The notes under the pieces: generated by a model
Told to the model about the DNA's origin: nothing
The model's input: the letters and a program-made list of their open reading frames with translations, nothing else
The model's database searches: none
In this document: one piece after another, positions 1 to 7,237 of the stretch
How the letters are laid out: every line of letters begins with the position of its first letter
Numbering within the stretch: position 1 is the first letter of the stretch
Made by a program: the position numbers and the translations under genes
DNA from: CAZLAK01 sp964557545
GTDB lineage: Bacteria; Bacillota; Desulfotomaculia; Desulfotomaculales; Pelotomaculaceae
Assembly: GCA_964557545.1 (NCBI GenBank)
Contig: CAZLAK010000018.1
Location: 1 to 44,924 of the forward strand
Direction of reading: 5' to 3'
DNA: 44,924 nucleotides

Positions 1-2
1 AT

Positions 3-935
3 ACTGCAGGTAAAGCTAAAATTGTACTTGGCGATTGTAGTTGGGACAGTATTATGGTGCATAACCGTATTGCTGGCTTTATCATTGAGCATGGATACGG
101 GTACCCGGTGGACTTTGTCTTCGGAGAAACTATGCCAATCCTTCAAGGTCTGCAGAAAGGTGACGTGCACATTTTAATGGAAGCCTGGATAGACAACTTT
201 CTAGAGGCATATAACAAAGCACTGGCTTCGGGTCAAGTGGTAGAACTCGGAAGCAATTTTTCCGATGCACCCCAGGGCTGGTACGTGCCCACCTACTTAA
301 TTAAAGGGGATCCCCAGCGCGGGATCGAACCGGTTGCTCCAGACTTGAAGTCGGTAGAGGACCTGCCTAAGTACTGGCAGCTGTTCAAGGACCCAGAGCA
401 GCCAAATAAGGGCCGCTTTCACAACGGACCGCCCGGCTGGCTGGTTACCAGCGTAAACGCTGAAAAGATAAAAGTTTACGGTCTGGAAGACTACTACGTC
501 TCCTTTATGACCGGATCGGACACGGCACTGACTACTTCGCTTGTCTCTGCCTATGAAAAAGGGATTCCGTGGCTTGGGTATTACTGGGAACCTACCTGGG
601 TAATGGGAAAGTACGATATGTACTTGCTTGAAGAACCCCCGTACAATAAGGAAGTCTGGGAACAAAATCACGGTTGTGCTTTTCCGTCCTGTACGCCCCG
701 TATTGTCATTAACCGTAACCTTAAGCAAATGGCACCTGAAGTCGTAGAATTTCTTGAAAACTACCAAACTACTTTAGAAGATAACAACACTTTCCTCGCC
801 TACATGCACGATACCGGCGGCAGCGCCAGTGACGCCGCACTCTGGTTTTTAAAGCAGTACCCTGAAAAGTGGAAAAAGTGGATCCCCGCTGAGGTGGCAT
901 TGAAAGTTGAACAGGCCCTGGCAAAAGCAAATTAG
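3..935 (+). CDS. opuAC: Glycine betaine/proline-betaine ABC transporter substrate-binding protein (5' partial)
   Basis: This extracytoplasmic solute receptor would capture quaternary-ammonium osmoprotectants and deliver them to the permease encoded downstream. The frame is open from base 3 (first residues TAGKAKIVLGDCSWDS), so the true start and any lipoprotein signal lie left of the window; the ATG at 54 is internal. OpuAC/ProX-family features are GDCSWDS, ETMPILQGLQKGDVHILMEAW and GYYWEPTWV. The tryptophans in these segments match the aromatic cage that binds trimethylammonium groups in this family. The ATPase and permease genes follow on the same strand after 29 and 49 bases, forming a complete importer. 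Ligand choice between glycine betaine, proline betaine and choline is not decided by the sequence. Confidence 0.9.
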   Translation, partial: TAGKAKIVLGDCSWDSIMVHNRIAGFIIEHGYGYPVDFVFGETMPILQGLQKGDVHILMEAWIDNFLEAYNKALASGQVVELGSNFSDAPQGWYVPTYLIKGDPQRGIEPVAPDLKSVEDLPKYWQLFKDPEQPNKGRFHNGPPGWLVTSVNAEKIKVYGLEDYYVSFMTGSDTALTTSLVSAYEKGIPWLGYYWEPTWVMGKYDMYLLEEPPYNKEVWEQNHGCAFPSCTPRIVINRNLKQMAPEVVEFLENYQTTLEDNNTFLAYMHDTGGSASDAALWFLKQYPEKWKKWIPAEVALKVEQALAKAN

Positions 936-964
936 CTAAAAAAGATTAAAAGGGTGATCCTTCA

Positions 965-1810
965 ATGAAGCGACTTCCCGCTCCCATGCTCGAAGTCGAA
1001 AACCTGTGGAAGGTATTTGGCTACAACGGGCAACTTAAGAAAAGTTTTGAACCCAAAGAATTAAAATCAATTACAGACAGGGGAGGCTTAATTGCCGTCC
1101 GCAATGTATCCTTTAGTGTTATGGAGGGTGAGGTGTTTGTAGTGATGGGGCTGTCCGGCAGCGGTAAGTCTACCCTGGCCCGCTGCTTGCTCCGGCTACT
1201 TGAGCCAACCTCAGGCCGCGTTTCAATCGGCGGGATGGACGTGACCAGCATGAACCAAAAGCAATTGATCGAGTTCCGCAGAACTAAAGTAGCGATGGTT
1301 TTTCAGCACTACGGGCTTTTACCACACCGAACAGTGCTGGAGAACGTTACCTTTGGACTTAAGCTAAGGGGGATAGACCGCAAAACTCGCGAAGACATAG
1401 GAAGGGAACTAATTGAGAAAGTTGGGCTGCGCGGCCGCGAAAAAGATTTTCCGCACAGTTTATCCGGCGGAATGCAGCAGCGTGTGGGAGTTGCCCGGGC
1501 GCTGGCACAAAATCCGGATCTGCTCATCATGGACGAACCTTTTAGCGGCTTAGACCCTATCATCCGGCGCGAAATGCAGGATGAATTAATCAGGTTGCAA
1601 AAAGAGCTTAACAAGACCATCCTGTTCGTCACCCACGATTTAAGCGAAGCAATGCTCTTGGGTGACCGGATGGCGGTTATGAAAGACGGGATGTTTGTTC
1701 AAGTAGGACGTCCCAAAGAAGTGGTAGCCAATCCAGCAGACGATTACGTAGAAAGATTCGTTTGTAACGAGCGCCGGAACAAAACTTTAACTCCAGCAGT
1801 TGCAATCTAG
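965..1810 (+). CDS. opuAA: Glycine betaine ABC transporter ATP-binding protein, without CBS domains
   Basis: ATPase subunit powering betaine import. Visible motifs are the Walker A loop GLSGSGKST (about residues 63-71), Q-loop VFQHYGLLPH, signature LSGGMQQR, Walker B LLIMDEP, and the switch histidine in FVTHD. The first 50 residues, with a GYNGQLKKSFEP segment before the core, are typical of the ProV/OpuAA branch. At 281 residues it stops soon after the ATPase core, whereas many ProV/OpuAA proteins run to about 400 residues with two C-terminal CBS domains that sense ionic strength or bind c-di-AMP. Those are absent here. A GGGTG ribosome site precedes the ATG. It lies between the receptor and permease genes. 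Confidence 0.92.
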   Translation: MKRLPAPMLEVENLWKVFGYNGQLKKSFEPKELKSITDRGGLIAVRNVSFSVMEGEVFVVMGLSGSGKSTLARCLLRLLEPTSGRVSIGGMDVTSMNQKQLIEFRRTKVAMVFQHYGLLPHRTVLENVTFGLKLRGIDRKTREDIGRELIEKVGLRGREKDFPHSLSGGMQQRVGVARALAQNPDLLIMDEPFSGLDPIIRREMQDELIRLQKELNKTILFVTHDLSEAMLLGDRMAVMKDGMFVQVGRPKEVVANPADDYVERFVCNERRNKTLTPAVAI

Positions 1811-1859
1811 TAAAATGCAATAACGCCACTGTAAGGCAGGTCTTGCCAGGAGGTGATGT

Positions 1860-2723
1860 TTGAACATGTTTCCCGAATTCATGCAGTTCCACGTAAGCGG
1901 CTGTATTGATGCCTTCGTTCAGTGGCTTAACCTGACTTTCGGAGATGAATTTGCTGTTTTAACGACCTTCATTTTAAAATTGATTGCGCTAATAAGCTGG
2001 GCACTGAAATTAATACCGTGGTGGGTGTGGCTGACAGCAATTTTACTTGTGTCGTGGCGCCAGACCCGGCGTTTAATAACAGGCGTTTTGCTGGCAGCGC
2101 TAATGATGACTGTTGGGCTGTTTGGCTTGTGGGAGACTGCTATGGACACCCTGGCGATTGTGTGCGTTTCTGTAATACTGGCGGTTATCGTTGGGATACC
2201 GCTCGGCATACTGATGTCCCAGTCCACCCGGATAGAGGCAGCGGTTACACCACTGCTTGACGGCATGCAGACCATGCCAAGCTTCGTCTATCTTATTCCC
2301 GCCCTAATGTTGTTTGGCTTGGGCAAGGTACCGGCAGTGCTGGCCACCGTTATATACGCCCTACCGCCGGCAGCAAGGCTTACTAACCTAGGCATCCGCC
2401 AGGTTTCGGTTCAAGTGATCGAAGCCGCGCAGGCTTTTGGTGCGACTCGCTGGCAAACAATGAAAGAGGTATTGTTGCCTTTAGCCATGCCGTCCCTTTT
2501 AGCAGGAATAAACCAAACAACAATGATGGCCCTGTCCATGGTGGTAATCGCTAGTATGATAGGAGCCGGCGGGCTCGGCGAAAAAGTCTTGCTGTCGATT
2601 AACCGGATTGAGGTTGGATCTGGCTTTGAAGCAGGTTTTGCCGTAGTGTGCCTGGCTATTGTCGTGGACCGCCTGACCCAAGGATTAACCCGTCGCTGGC
2701 AAATACCAACAACAAAAGTGTAA
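1860..2723 (+). CDS. opuAB: Glycine betaine ABC transporter permease
   Basis: Membrane subunit of the betaine importer, 287 residues. A hydrophobic segment near residues 35-65 is followed by several more helices. The conserved permease loop that contacts the ATPase is EAAQAFGATRWQTMKEVLLP, near residues 190-210. The ribosome site AGGAGG at 1848-1853 lies 6 bases before TTG at 1860 and 12 before the ATG at 1866, so TTG is preferred. It is the last gene of the transporter. The next 90 bases are AT-rich with an inverted repeat, suggesting the following gene has its own promoter. Confidence 0.92.
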   Translation: MNMFPEFMQFHVSGCIDAFVQWLNLTFGDEFAVLTTFILKLIALISWALKLIPWWVWLTAILLVSWRQTRRLITGVLLAALMMTVGLFGLWETAMDTLAIVCVSVILAVIVGIPLGILMSQSTRIEAAVTPLLDGMQTMPSFVYLIPALMLFGLGKVPAVLATVIYALPPAARLTNLGIRQVSVQVIEAAQAFGATRWQTMKEVLLPLAMPSLLAGINQTTMMALSMVVIASMIGAGGLGEKVLLSINRIEVGSGFEAGFAVVCLAIVVDRLTQGLTRRWQIPTTKV

Positions 2724-2747
2724 GAGTTAATTTTTTATTAATTAACA

Positions 2748-2775
2748 AACAACTTATATATATTGACAAGTTGTT
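2748..2775 (+). promoter_or_regulatory. Inverted repeat and -35-like element upstream of the aminomutase gene
   Basis: AACAACTT (2748-2755) and AAGTTGTT (2768-2775) form a perfect 8-bp inverted repeat with a 12-base spacer. A TTGACA (2763-2768) lies inside it and a TATAAT at 2790-2795 lies downstream, but 21 bases separate them, longer than the sigma-A optimum. It could be an operator over the promoter of the osmolyte-synthesis operon. Position and symmetry are observed; function is inference. Confidence 0.4.
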
Positions 2776-2816
2776 ATAGTACAAATTGATATAATAAAAA
2801 TTAAGGAGGGTCGCCT

Positions 2817-4088
2817 ATGCATGTACCTGCAATGATATACAAAGAGCAAACCGAAGCAGAAAAGAAACTTATTTCACTGAGGAGAGCAGAGGAACTCAAA
2901 AATAAAATTAATGATTACCTTGAAATAAAAGATTCAATAATGACGGGTTTTCAATTACAAGATAAATTTTTTCAAAACAAAGAAAAAATCCTAAGACATT
3001 TCGGCGCAACTGAAAGTGACTGGCAGGATTGGCGCTGGCATTTAAATCACCGTGTAACTGATGTAACTGTGCTGGAAAATCTGTTCAGTATTAACAAGGA
3101 AGAATGCCAGCAGATTAAAAAGGTAGGAACGCGCTACAGGTGGGCAATATCCCCCTATTACTTGTCTCTCATGGAAATAAACAACCCGAACGATCCCATC
3201 AAACTGCAGTCCGTTCCGTCAATAAAAGAACTGGACGAAACCGGTTTTGAAGACCCCATGGCGGAGGAATACACGTCTCCGGCGCCGTGCATTACCAGAC
3301 GCTACCCCGACCGGCTCATCATCAATGTTACAAACCAGTGCGCCATGTACTGTCGTCACTGCCAGAGGCGCCGAAATATTGGGGAGGTAGACAAGCACAA
3401 ACCACACAGCAGCCTGGTAGCCGCTTTAGATTATATTAGAAAAAACAAAGAGATTCGGGATGTCTTAATTACCGGGGGGGACGCTCTGCTTTTAAGTGAT
3501 AGGAAACTTGAATGGCTACTCGGTGAACTTCACAAAATCGAACACGTGGAAATAAAACGTATCGGGACAAGAACCATTGTCACCCTGCCGCAGCGCATCA
3601 CCAACAATCTGTGTAATATTTTAAAAAAATATCCACCCATATACATCAATACTCAGTTTAATCACCCCAGGGAGATCACGCCTGAAAGCAAGCGTGCCTG
3701 CGATATGCTTGTGGAGTCAGGGGTATTACTCGGCAACCAAGCCGTTCTTCTAAAGGGTATTAATAACGATGCCCACGTCATGAAAAAGCTCAACCACGAG
3801 CTTCTGAAGATAAGGGTGCGGCCGTACTACATCTTCCATGCCAAACCAGTTAAAGGTACAACCCATTTCATAACAAGCTTAGACGAGGGACTGGCAATCA
3901 TGGAAAAATTGCGCGGCTATACCTCCGGCCTGGCAGTTCCTACTTATGTTATTAATGCTCCCGGCGGGCTCGGTAAGGTACCCCTTTTACCTCAGTACGT
4001 CTTGCACAGAGGGGAAGACAGTGTACATTTAAGAACGTGGGAAAACAATGTTTTTGAATACCATTTTTTAACAGGGAGTGTTTACTAG
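2817..4088 (+). CDS. eam: Glutamate 2,3-aminomutase (radical SAM, lysine 2,3-aminomutase family)
   Basis: Radical-SAM/PLP enzyme predicted to move the amino group of L-glutamate from C2 to C3, giving beta-glutamate, a compatible solute. The [4Fe-4S] cysteines are C175, C179 and C182 in CAMYCRHC. The PLP lysine is K387 in APGGLGKVP. In lysine 2,3-aminomutase two aspartates (D293, D330 in the clostridial enzyme) hold the lysine side-chain amine. The equivalent positions here, at a constant offset of 50, are K343 (HAKPVKG) and N380 (VINAPGG), the pair reported for glutamate 2,3-aminomutase. This is why glutamate is called over lysine. There is a strong AAGGAGGG ribosome site before the ATG. The stop codon abuts the next gene's start, and the gene sits beside betaine uptake and sucrose-type synthesis genes. 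Confidence 0.85.
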   Translation: MHVPAMIYKEQTEAEKKLISLRRAEELKNKINDYLEIKDSIMTGFQLQDKFFQNKEKILRHFGATESDWQDWRWHLNHRVTDVTVLENLFSINKEECQQIKKVGTRYRWAISPYYLSLMEINNPNDPIKLQSVPSIKELDETGFEDPMAEEYTSPAPCITRRYPDRLIINVTNQCAMYCRHCQRRRNIGEVDKHKPHSSLVAALDYIRKNKEIRDVLITGGDALLLSDRKLEWLLGELHKIEHVEIKRIGTRTIVTLPQRITNNLCNILKKYPPIYINTQFNHPREITPESKRACDMLVESGVLLGNQAVLLKGINNDAHVMKKLNHELLKIRVRPYYIFHAKPVKGTTHFITSLDEGLAIMEKLRGYTSGLAVPTYVINAPGGLGKVPLLPQYVLHRGEDSVHLRTWENNVFEYHFLTGSVY

Positions 4089-5393
4089 ATGTCTTTTTCC
4101 GGTAAAGTAATGTTTATCTCTGTGCACGGCGACCCACTTGCCAGGCTCGGAGGTCTCCAATCGGGCGGCCAAAATGTTTACGTAAGAGAGTTAGCGCGCG
4201 CGCTCGATCAAATGGGCATCCAAGTTGACATTTTTACCCATTGGTCAGATCCCGAACTGGCACAAATTGAGTACCTCGGCAAAAAATCCAGGGTAATCAG
4301 GTTGAGCGGCGGTTTCAAAGGTTTTCATTCAAAACGCACCATGTTTAATATTTTACCTGGCTTTTTGCAGGAGCTTTCTAGTTTTATTGGCAGAAAGCAT
4401 TATTATTCCATTATCCACAGCAATTACTGGCTGTCAGGTTGGGTTGGCTTAAAACTGCAAAATGATCTGGGAATACCCCGCGTTCATACTTCCCACTCTC
4501 TCGGCATTGTCAGGCAGGGTGCATTGGCTATCAAAGCTGAAGAAAATCTGGCATTACGTTTAGATACTGAAAAAAAATTGTTGACAAAAGCCAATCGAGT
4601 AATAGCAACTACACCTTACGAAGAAAGAGTATTATTAAGACACTACCAGGTCCCAGCCAATAAAATCAGTATAATACCATGCGGCGTAAATACCAGCTTA
4701 TTCAAGCCGCAAAAACTCTCGGGCTCAGAAAAAGAAGCCCACCCTAATAACAACCAAGGCATAAAGACCATCCTGTTTGTGGGACGCTTCGAGGAAAATA
4801 AGGGCCTGGGAACATTACTTAAGTCCCTGGCGATCTTAAAAGAAAAATACCCTCTTACAGCCAAAATATCTCGCCTTGTTGTTGTGGGAGGAGATGAACT
4901 GGGACTTCCTCAAGGCGAAATAAGTTCTGAAAAGAGAGAGTATATGAGGTTTATTGCGGAAAATGGGATTTCTGAACTCGTGAAGTTTGCTGGACCAGTA
5001 GATCACAAAAACCTGCCAGCCTTCTACCAAAAAGCATATGTTACAGTGATCCCTTCCTACTACGAATCCTTCGGGCTCGTTTCTTTAGAAGCCATGGCCT
5101 GCGGTTGCCCGGTAGTTGCTTCGTGTACCGGCGGCCTAAAATATAATATTATTCACGGAAGAACAGGCCTCCTGGTCGAACCCAGAAATCCTGAAGAATT
5201 AGCCTCAGCAATTAATTTTCTTCTGGTTAATGATAAAATAAGGATGCAGATGTCAAAAGAAGCTGAGAATTACGGTAAGCAGTTATCATGGCATAAAGTA
5301 GCTGCAAAAATCGTTAATTTGTACCTGGAGGTAATTGAATGGCAGAAAAAGCTTGCTACAAAAAACCAAAGTTTATATTGGCTACAGATTTAG
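4089..5393 (+). CDS. GT4 glycosyltransferase, sucrose-phosphate synthase-like
   Basis: Retaining GT-B glycosyltransferase of family 4, 434 residues. The acceptor-side loop SGGQNVYVREL (25-35) matches the sucrose synthase/sucrose-phosphate synthase group. The donor site shows R233 and K238 (VGRFEENKG), and the E-x7-E motif is E326/E334 in ESFGLVSLE. The next gene encodes an HAD phosphatase of the sucrose-phosphatase class, so the likely reaction is NDP-glucose plus fructose-6-phosphate to sucrose-6-phosphate. Other phosphorylated glycosides, such as mannosylfructose- or glucosylglycerol-type, cannot be excluded. The ATG directly follows the aminomutase stop codon, and a GGGAG site lies 11 bases upstream, so the two are probably co-transcribed. 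The coding sequence is visibly more AT-rich than regions 2 to 5. Confidence 0.72.
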   Translation: MSFSGKVMFISVHGDPLARLGGLQSGGQNVYVRELARALDQMGIQVDIFTHWSDPELAQIEYLGKKSRVIRLSGGFKGFHSKRTMFNILPGFLQELSSFIGRKHYYSIIHSNYWLSGWVGLKLQNDLGIPRVHTSHSLGIVRQGALAIKAEENLALRLDTEKKLLTKANRVIATTPYEERVLLRHYQVPANKISIIPCGVNTSLFKPQKLSGSEKEAHPNNNQGIKTILFVGRFEENKGLGTLLKSLAILKEKYPLTAKISRLVVVGGDELGLPQGEISSEKREYMRFIAENGISELVKFAGPVDHKNLPAFYQKAYVTVIPSYYESFGLVSLEAMACGCPVVASCTGGLKYNIIHGRTGLLVEPRNPEELASAINFLLVNDKIRMQMSKEAENYGKQLSWHKVAAKIVNLYLEVIEWQKKLATKNQSLYWLQI

Positions 5394-6088
5394 ATGGGAC
5401 TCTGGTAGGTAACAAACTGGCGCTGGCTAAGTTTAATCGTTATATTTCTGAAAATAATGATAAATTTTTGCTTATTTATGTTACCGGGAGAACGTTTTCT
5501 TCTACATGGCAACTAATTGCAGAGGAAAAACTGCTTTACCCAGATGTTTTAGTTACAGATGTCGGCACCGAAATCTACACTTCGCCTTATTATAAAGTTG
5601 ACAAGTCGTGGGAAAAAAAGATGGCCAGTTCTTGGAATGCTGAAAATACAAAAAAAGTAATTGAAAGCATTGAAGGATTAGTTCCTCAAAAAATTAACCC
5701 TAGATTTCGGCTTGCTTGCTATATAAGTGAAAATAATTCTGAAAACACTGTTTCAAATTTAGAAAAGGCGGTGCGTAAGGCAAATCTTCCAGTAAAATTA
5801 ATAATATCTTCTAAAAATTTAGTTGACATTGTCCCAAAATGTGCCGGCAAGGGATCGTCGCTTCGTTACATTCAAAATTTGTATTCTATAAGTAAAGAAT
5901 GTGTATTTGTGTGCGGTGATAGCGGTAATGATCTTTCGATGTTTTTAGAAGGTTTTAAAGGTATAGTGGTCGGAAATGCTTTACCCGAATTAAAAGACGC
6001 TTTAAACTTACGCCGGGATAATATTTACTTTTCAAAATCATGTTATGCATCAGGAATTTTAGAAGGATTAAAAAAATACGGTTTATAA
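5339..6088 (+). CDS. HAD-IIB phosphatase, sucrose-6-phosphate phosphatase-like
   Basis: 249-residue Mg-dependent HAD phosphatase predicted to dephosphorylate the product of the preceding glycosyltransferase. Motif I is ATDLDGTL with nucleophile D17 and acid/base D19; motif II is YVTGR; the motif III lysine is K171 in CAGKGSS; motif IV is GDSGND (193-198). The VTDVGTEIY segment (72-80) is typical of the sucrose-phosphatase/SPP-like branch. Its ATG lies 55 bases inside the glycosyltransferase gene in another frame. A good GGAGGT ribosome site at 5326-5331 supports this start and suggests translational coupling. The gene is AT-rich (21 G+C in the 60 bases 5401-5460). It ends 5 bases from the converging mscS gene. 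Confidence 0.75.
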   Translation: MAEKACYKKPKFILATDLDGTLVGNKLALAKFNRYISENNDKFLLIYVTGRTFSSTWQLIAEEKLLYPDVLVTDVGTEIYTSPYYKVDKSWEKKMASSWNAENTKKVIESIEGLVPQKINPRFRLACYISENNSENTVSNLEKAVRKANLPVKLIISSKNLVDIVPKCAGKGSSLRYIQNLYSISKECVFVCGDSGNDLSMFLEGFKGIVVGNALPELKDALNLRRDNIYFSKSCYASGILEGLKKYGL

Positions 6089-6093
6089 AAATT

Positions 6094-7212
6094 TTAGCTA
6101 TTATGCAACTTGCTGGGGATGGAGGTTTCAAAATAAATACTCCTGCTGGGAAAGGCCACTGATACGCCCTCTCTTTCTAGTATTGCCATGATTTTACAGT
6201 TAACGTCTTCTTTAACCTGTAAATGTTCCTTCCAAACTGTAGAAACAGTATAGAAATATACAAATATGTCAAGGCTGCTTTCGCCAAATTTATCAAAATT
6301 GACGAGGATCATTTCCTTGTGAATCTTTGGGTGATTTTCTAACATAGATTTTATTTCTGATACACATTTTTTTATCTTTTCTAACGGCGTACCGTATGTA
6401 ACTCCCAGGTAAAAAGTTACTCTTCTCTTTTCCATTCGCGACCAGTTGGTTATAGGCTCATTGGCCAGGGTAGAATTGGGCACGGTAACCAAAGCGTTAG
6501 CAAATGTTCTAATTTTCGTGCTCCGAAAACTTATATCTTCTACAACCCCCTCTACACTCGGAGTCTTTATCCAGTCTCCTACAGTAAACGGTTTATCAGT
6601 TATAATTACCACGCCGCCAAATATGTTGGCCAGGGCGTCCTTGGCAGCCAGGGCAACAGCCAGTCCTCCTAAACCGAGGCCGGCAATTAAACCGCTTATA
6701 TTGTAGTTCCACTCTTGAGCAACAATAGTAAAACCAATAAGAACTGTTATTAACCTCAAGGATTTTGATAAAAAAGGGATTAATATCTTATCAAATTGCA
6801 GTCCCAATCTTTGCTGGAGGTTACTAAATAAAATTGAATGTATATCTTCAAATCTGTAAAGCCCCCAAAATAACAATATTACTGTTGCTGAGCGGAAAAA
6901 TTTTGTTATAAGCATGTGCTTGGCTGTGTCCAGGGGCAAAAAGCAAGCCGCCGCATAAATGCCCAGAACGACGAAAAATACTCTAAGGGGCCCTTCAAAA
7001 GACGAGAAAATCTTTTCTATAAGCTCAGAACCGGTTTTGAGCGTTAATCTTCTCAATAATTTAAATGTCCAGCGGGCAAATATGTTTTTGAAGGCTAAAA
7101 AAAATAAAAGTAAAGCTGCAGAGAAAAATATTTTGAACCACATTGAAGACAAATATAAAGAGCATAAGAAGGTTTTAATGTAAGCTGCCTGTTGCAGAAT
7201 ATTCTGAGGCAC
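6094..7212 (-). CDS. MscS-family small-conductance mechanosensitive channel
   Basis: Membrane channel that opens under membrane tension to release solutes on hypo-osmotic shock. Hydrophobic segments lie near residues 24-42, 76-92, 104-120 and 152-166. The pore-lining helix follows at 172-200, rich in Gly/Ala (AGLGLGGLAVALAAKDALAN), then the family's beta-domain entry DKPFTVGDWI. At 372 residues it has extra N-terminal helices compared with the three-helix E. coli MscS. The start is GTG with a GGGAGGT site ten bases upstream. It lies only 25 bases after cdaR on the same strand, so cdaA-cdaR-mscS may be one transcript. Its product would counteract the solute accumulation encoded by the converging genes. 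Confidence 0.9.
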   Translation of the reverse strand: MPQNILQQAAYIKTFLCSLYLSSMWFKIFFSAALLLFFLAFKNIFARWTFKLLRRLTLKTGSELIEKIFSSFEGPLRVFFVVLGIYAAACFLPLDTAKHMLITKFFRSATVILLFWGLYRFEDIHSILFSNLQQRLGLQFDKILIPFLSKSLRLITVLIGFTIVAQEWNYNISGLIAGLGLGGLAVALAAKDALANIFGGVVIITDKPFTVGDWIKTPSVEGVVEDISFRSTKIRTFANALVTVPNSTLANEPITNWSRMEKRRVTFYLGVTYGTPLEKIKKCVSEIKSMLENHPKIHKEMILVNFDKFGESSLDIFVYFYTVSTVWKEHLQVKEDVNCKIMAILEREGVSVAFPSRSIYFETSIPSKLHNS

Positions 7213-7237
7213 CGAATATTTTACCTCCCAACAGTCT

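Noticed and set aside
2817..4088. Lysine 2,3-aminomutase (ablA/kamA) call
   Set aside because: The two side-chain-binding aspartates are replaced by Lys343 and Asn380, the glutamate-enzyme pair, and no ablB gene is nearby.
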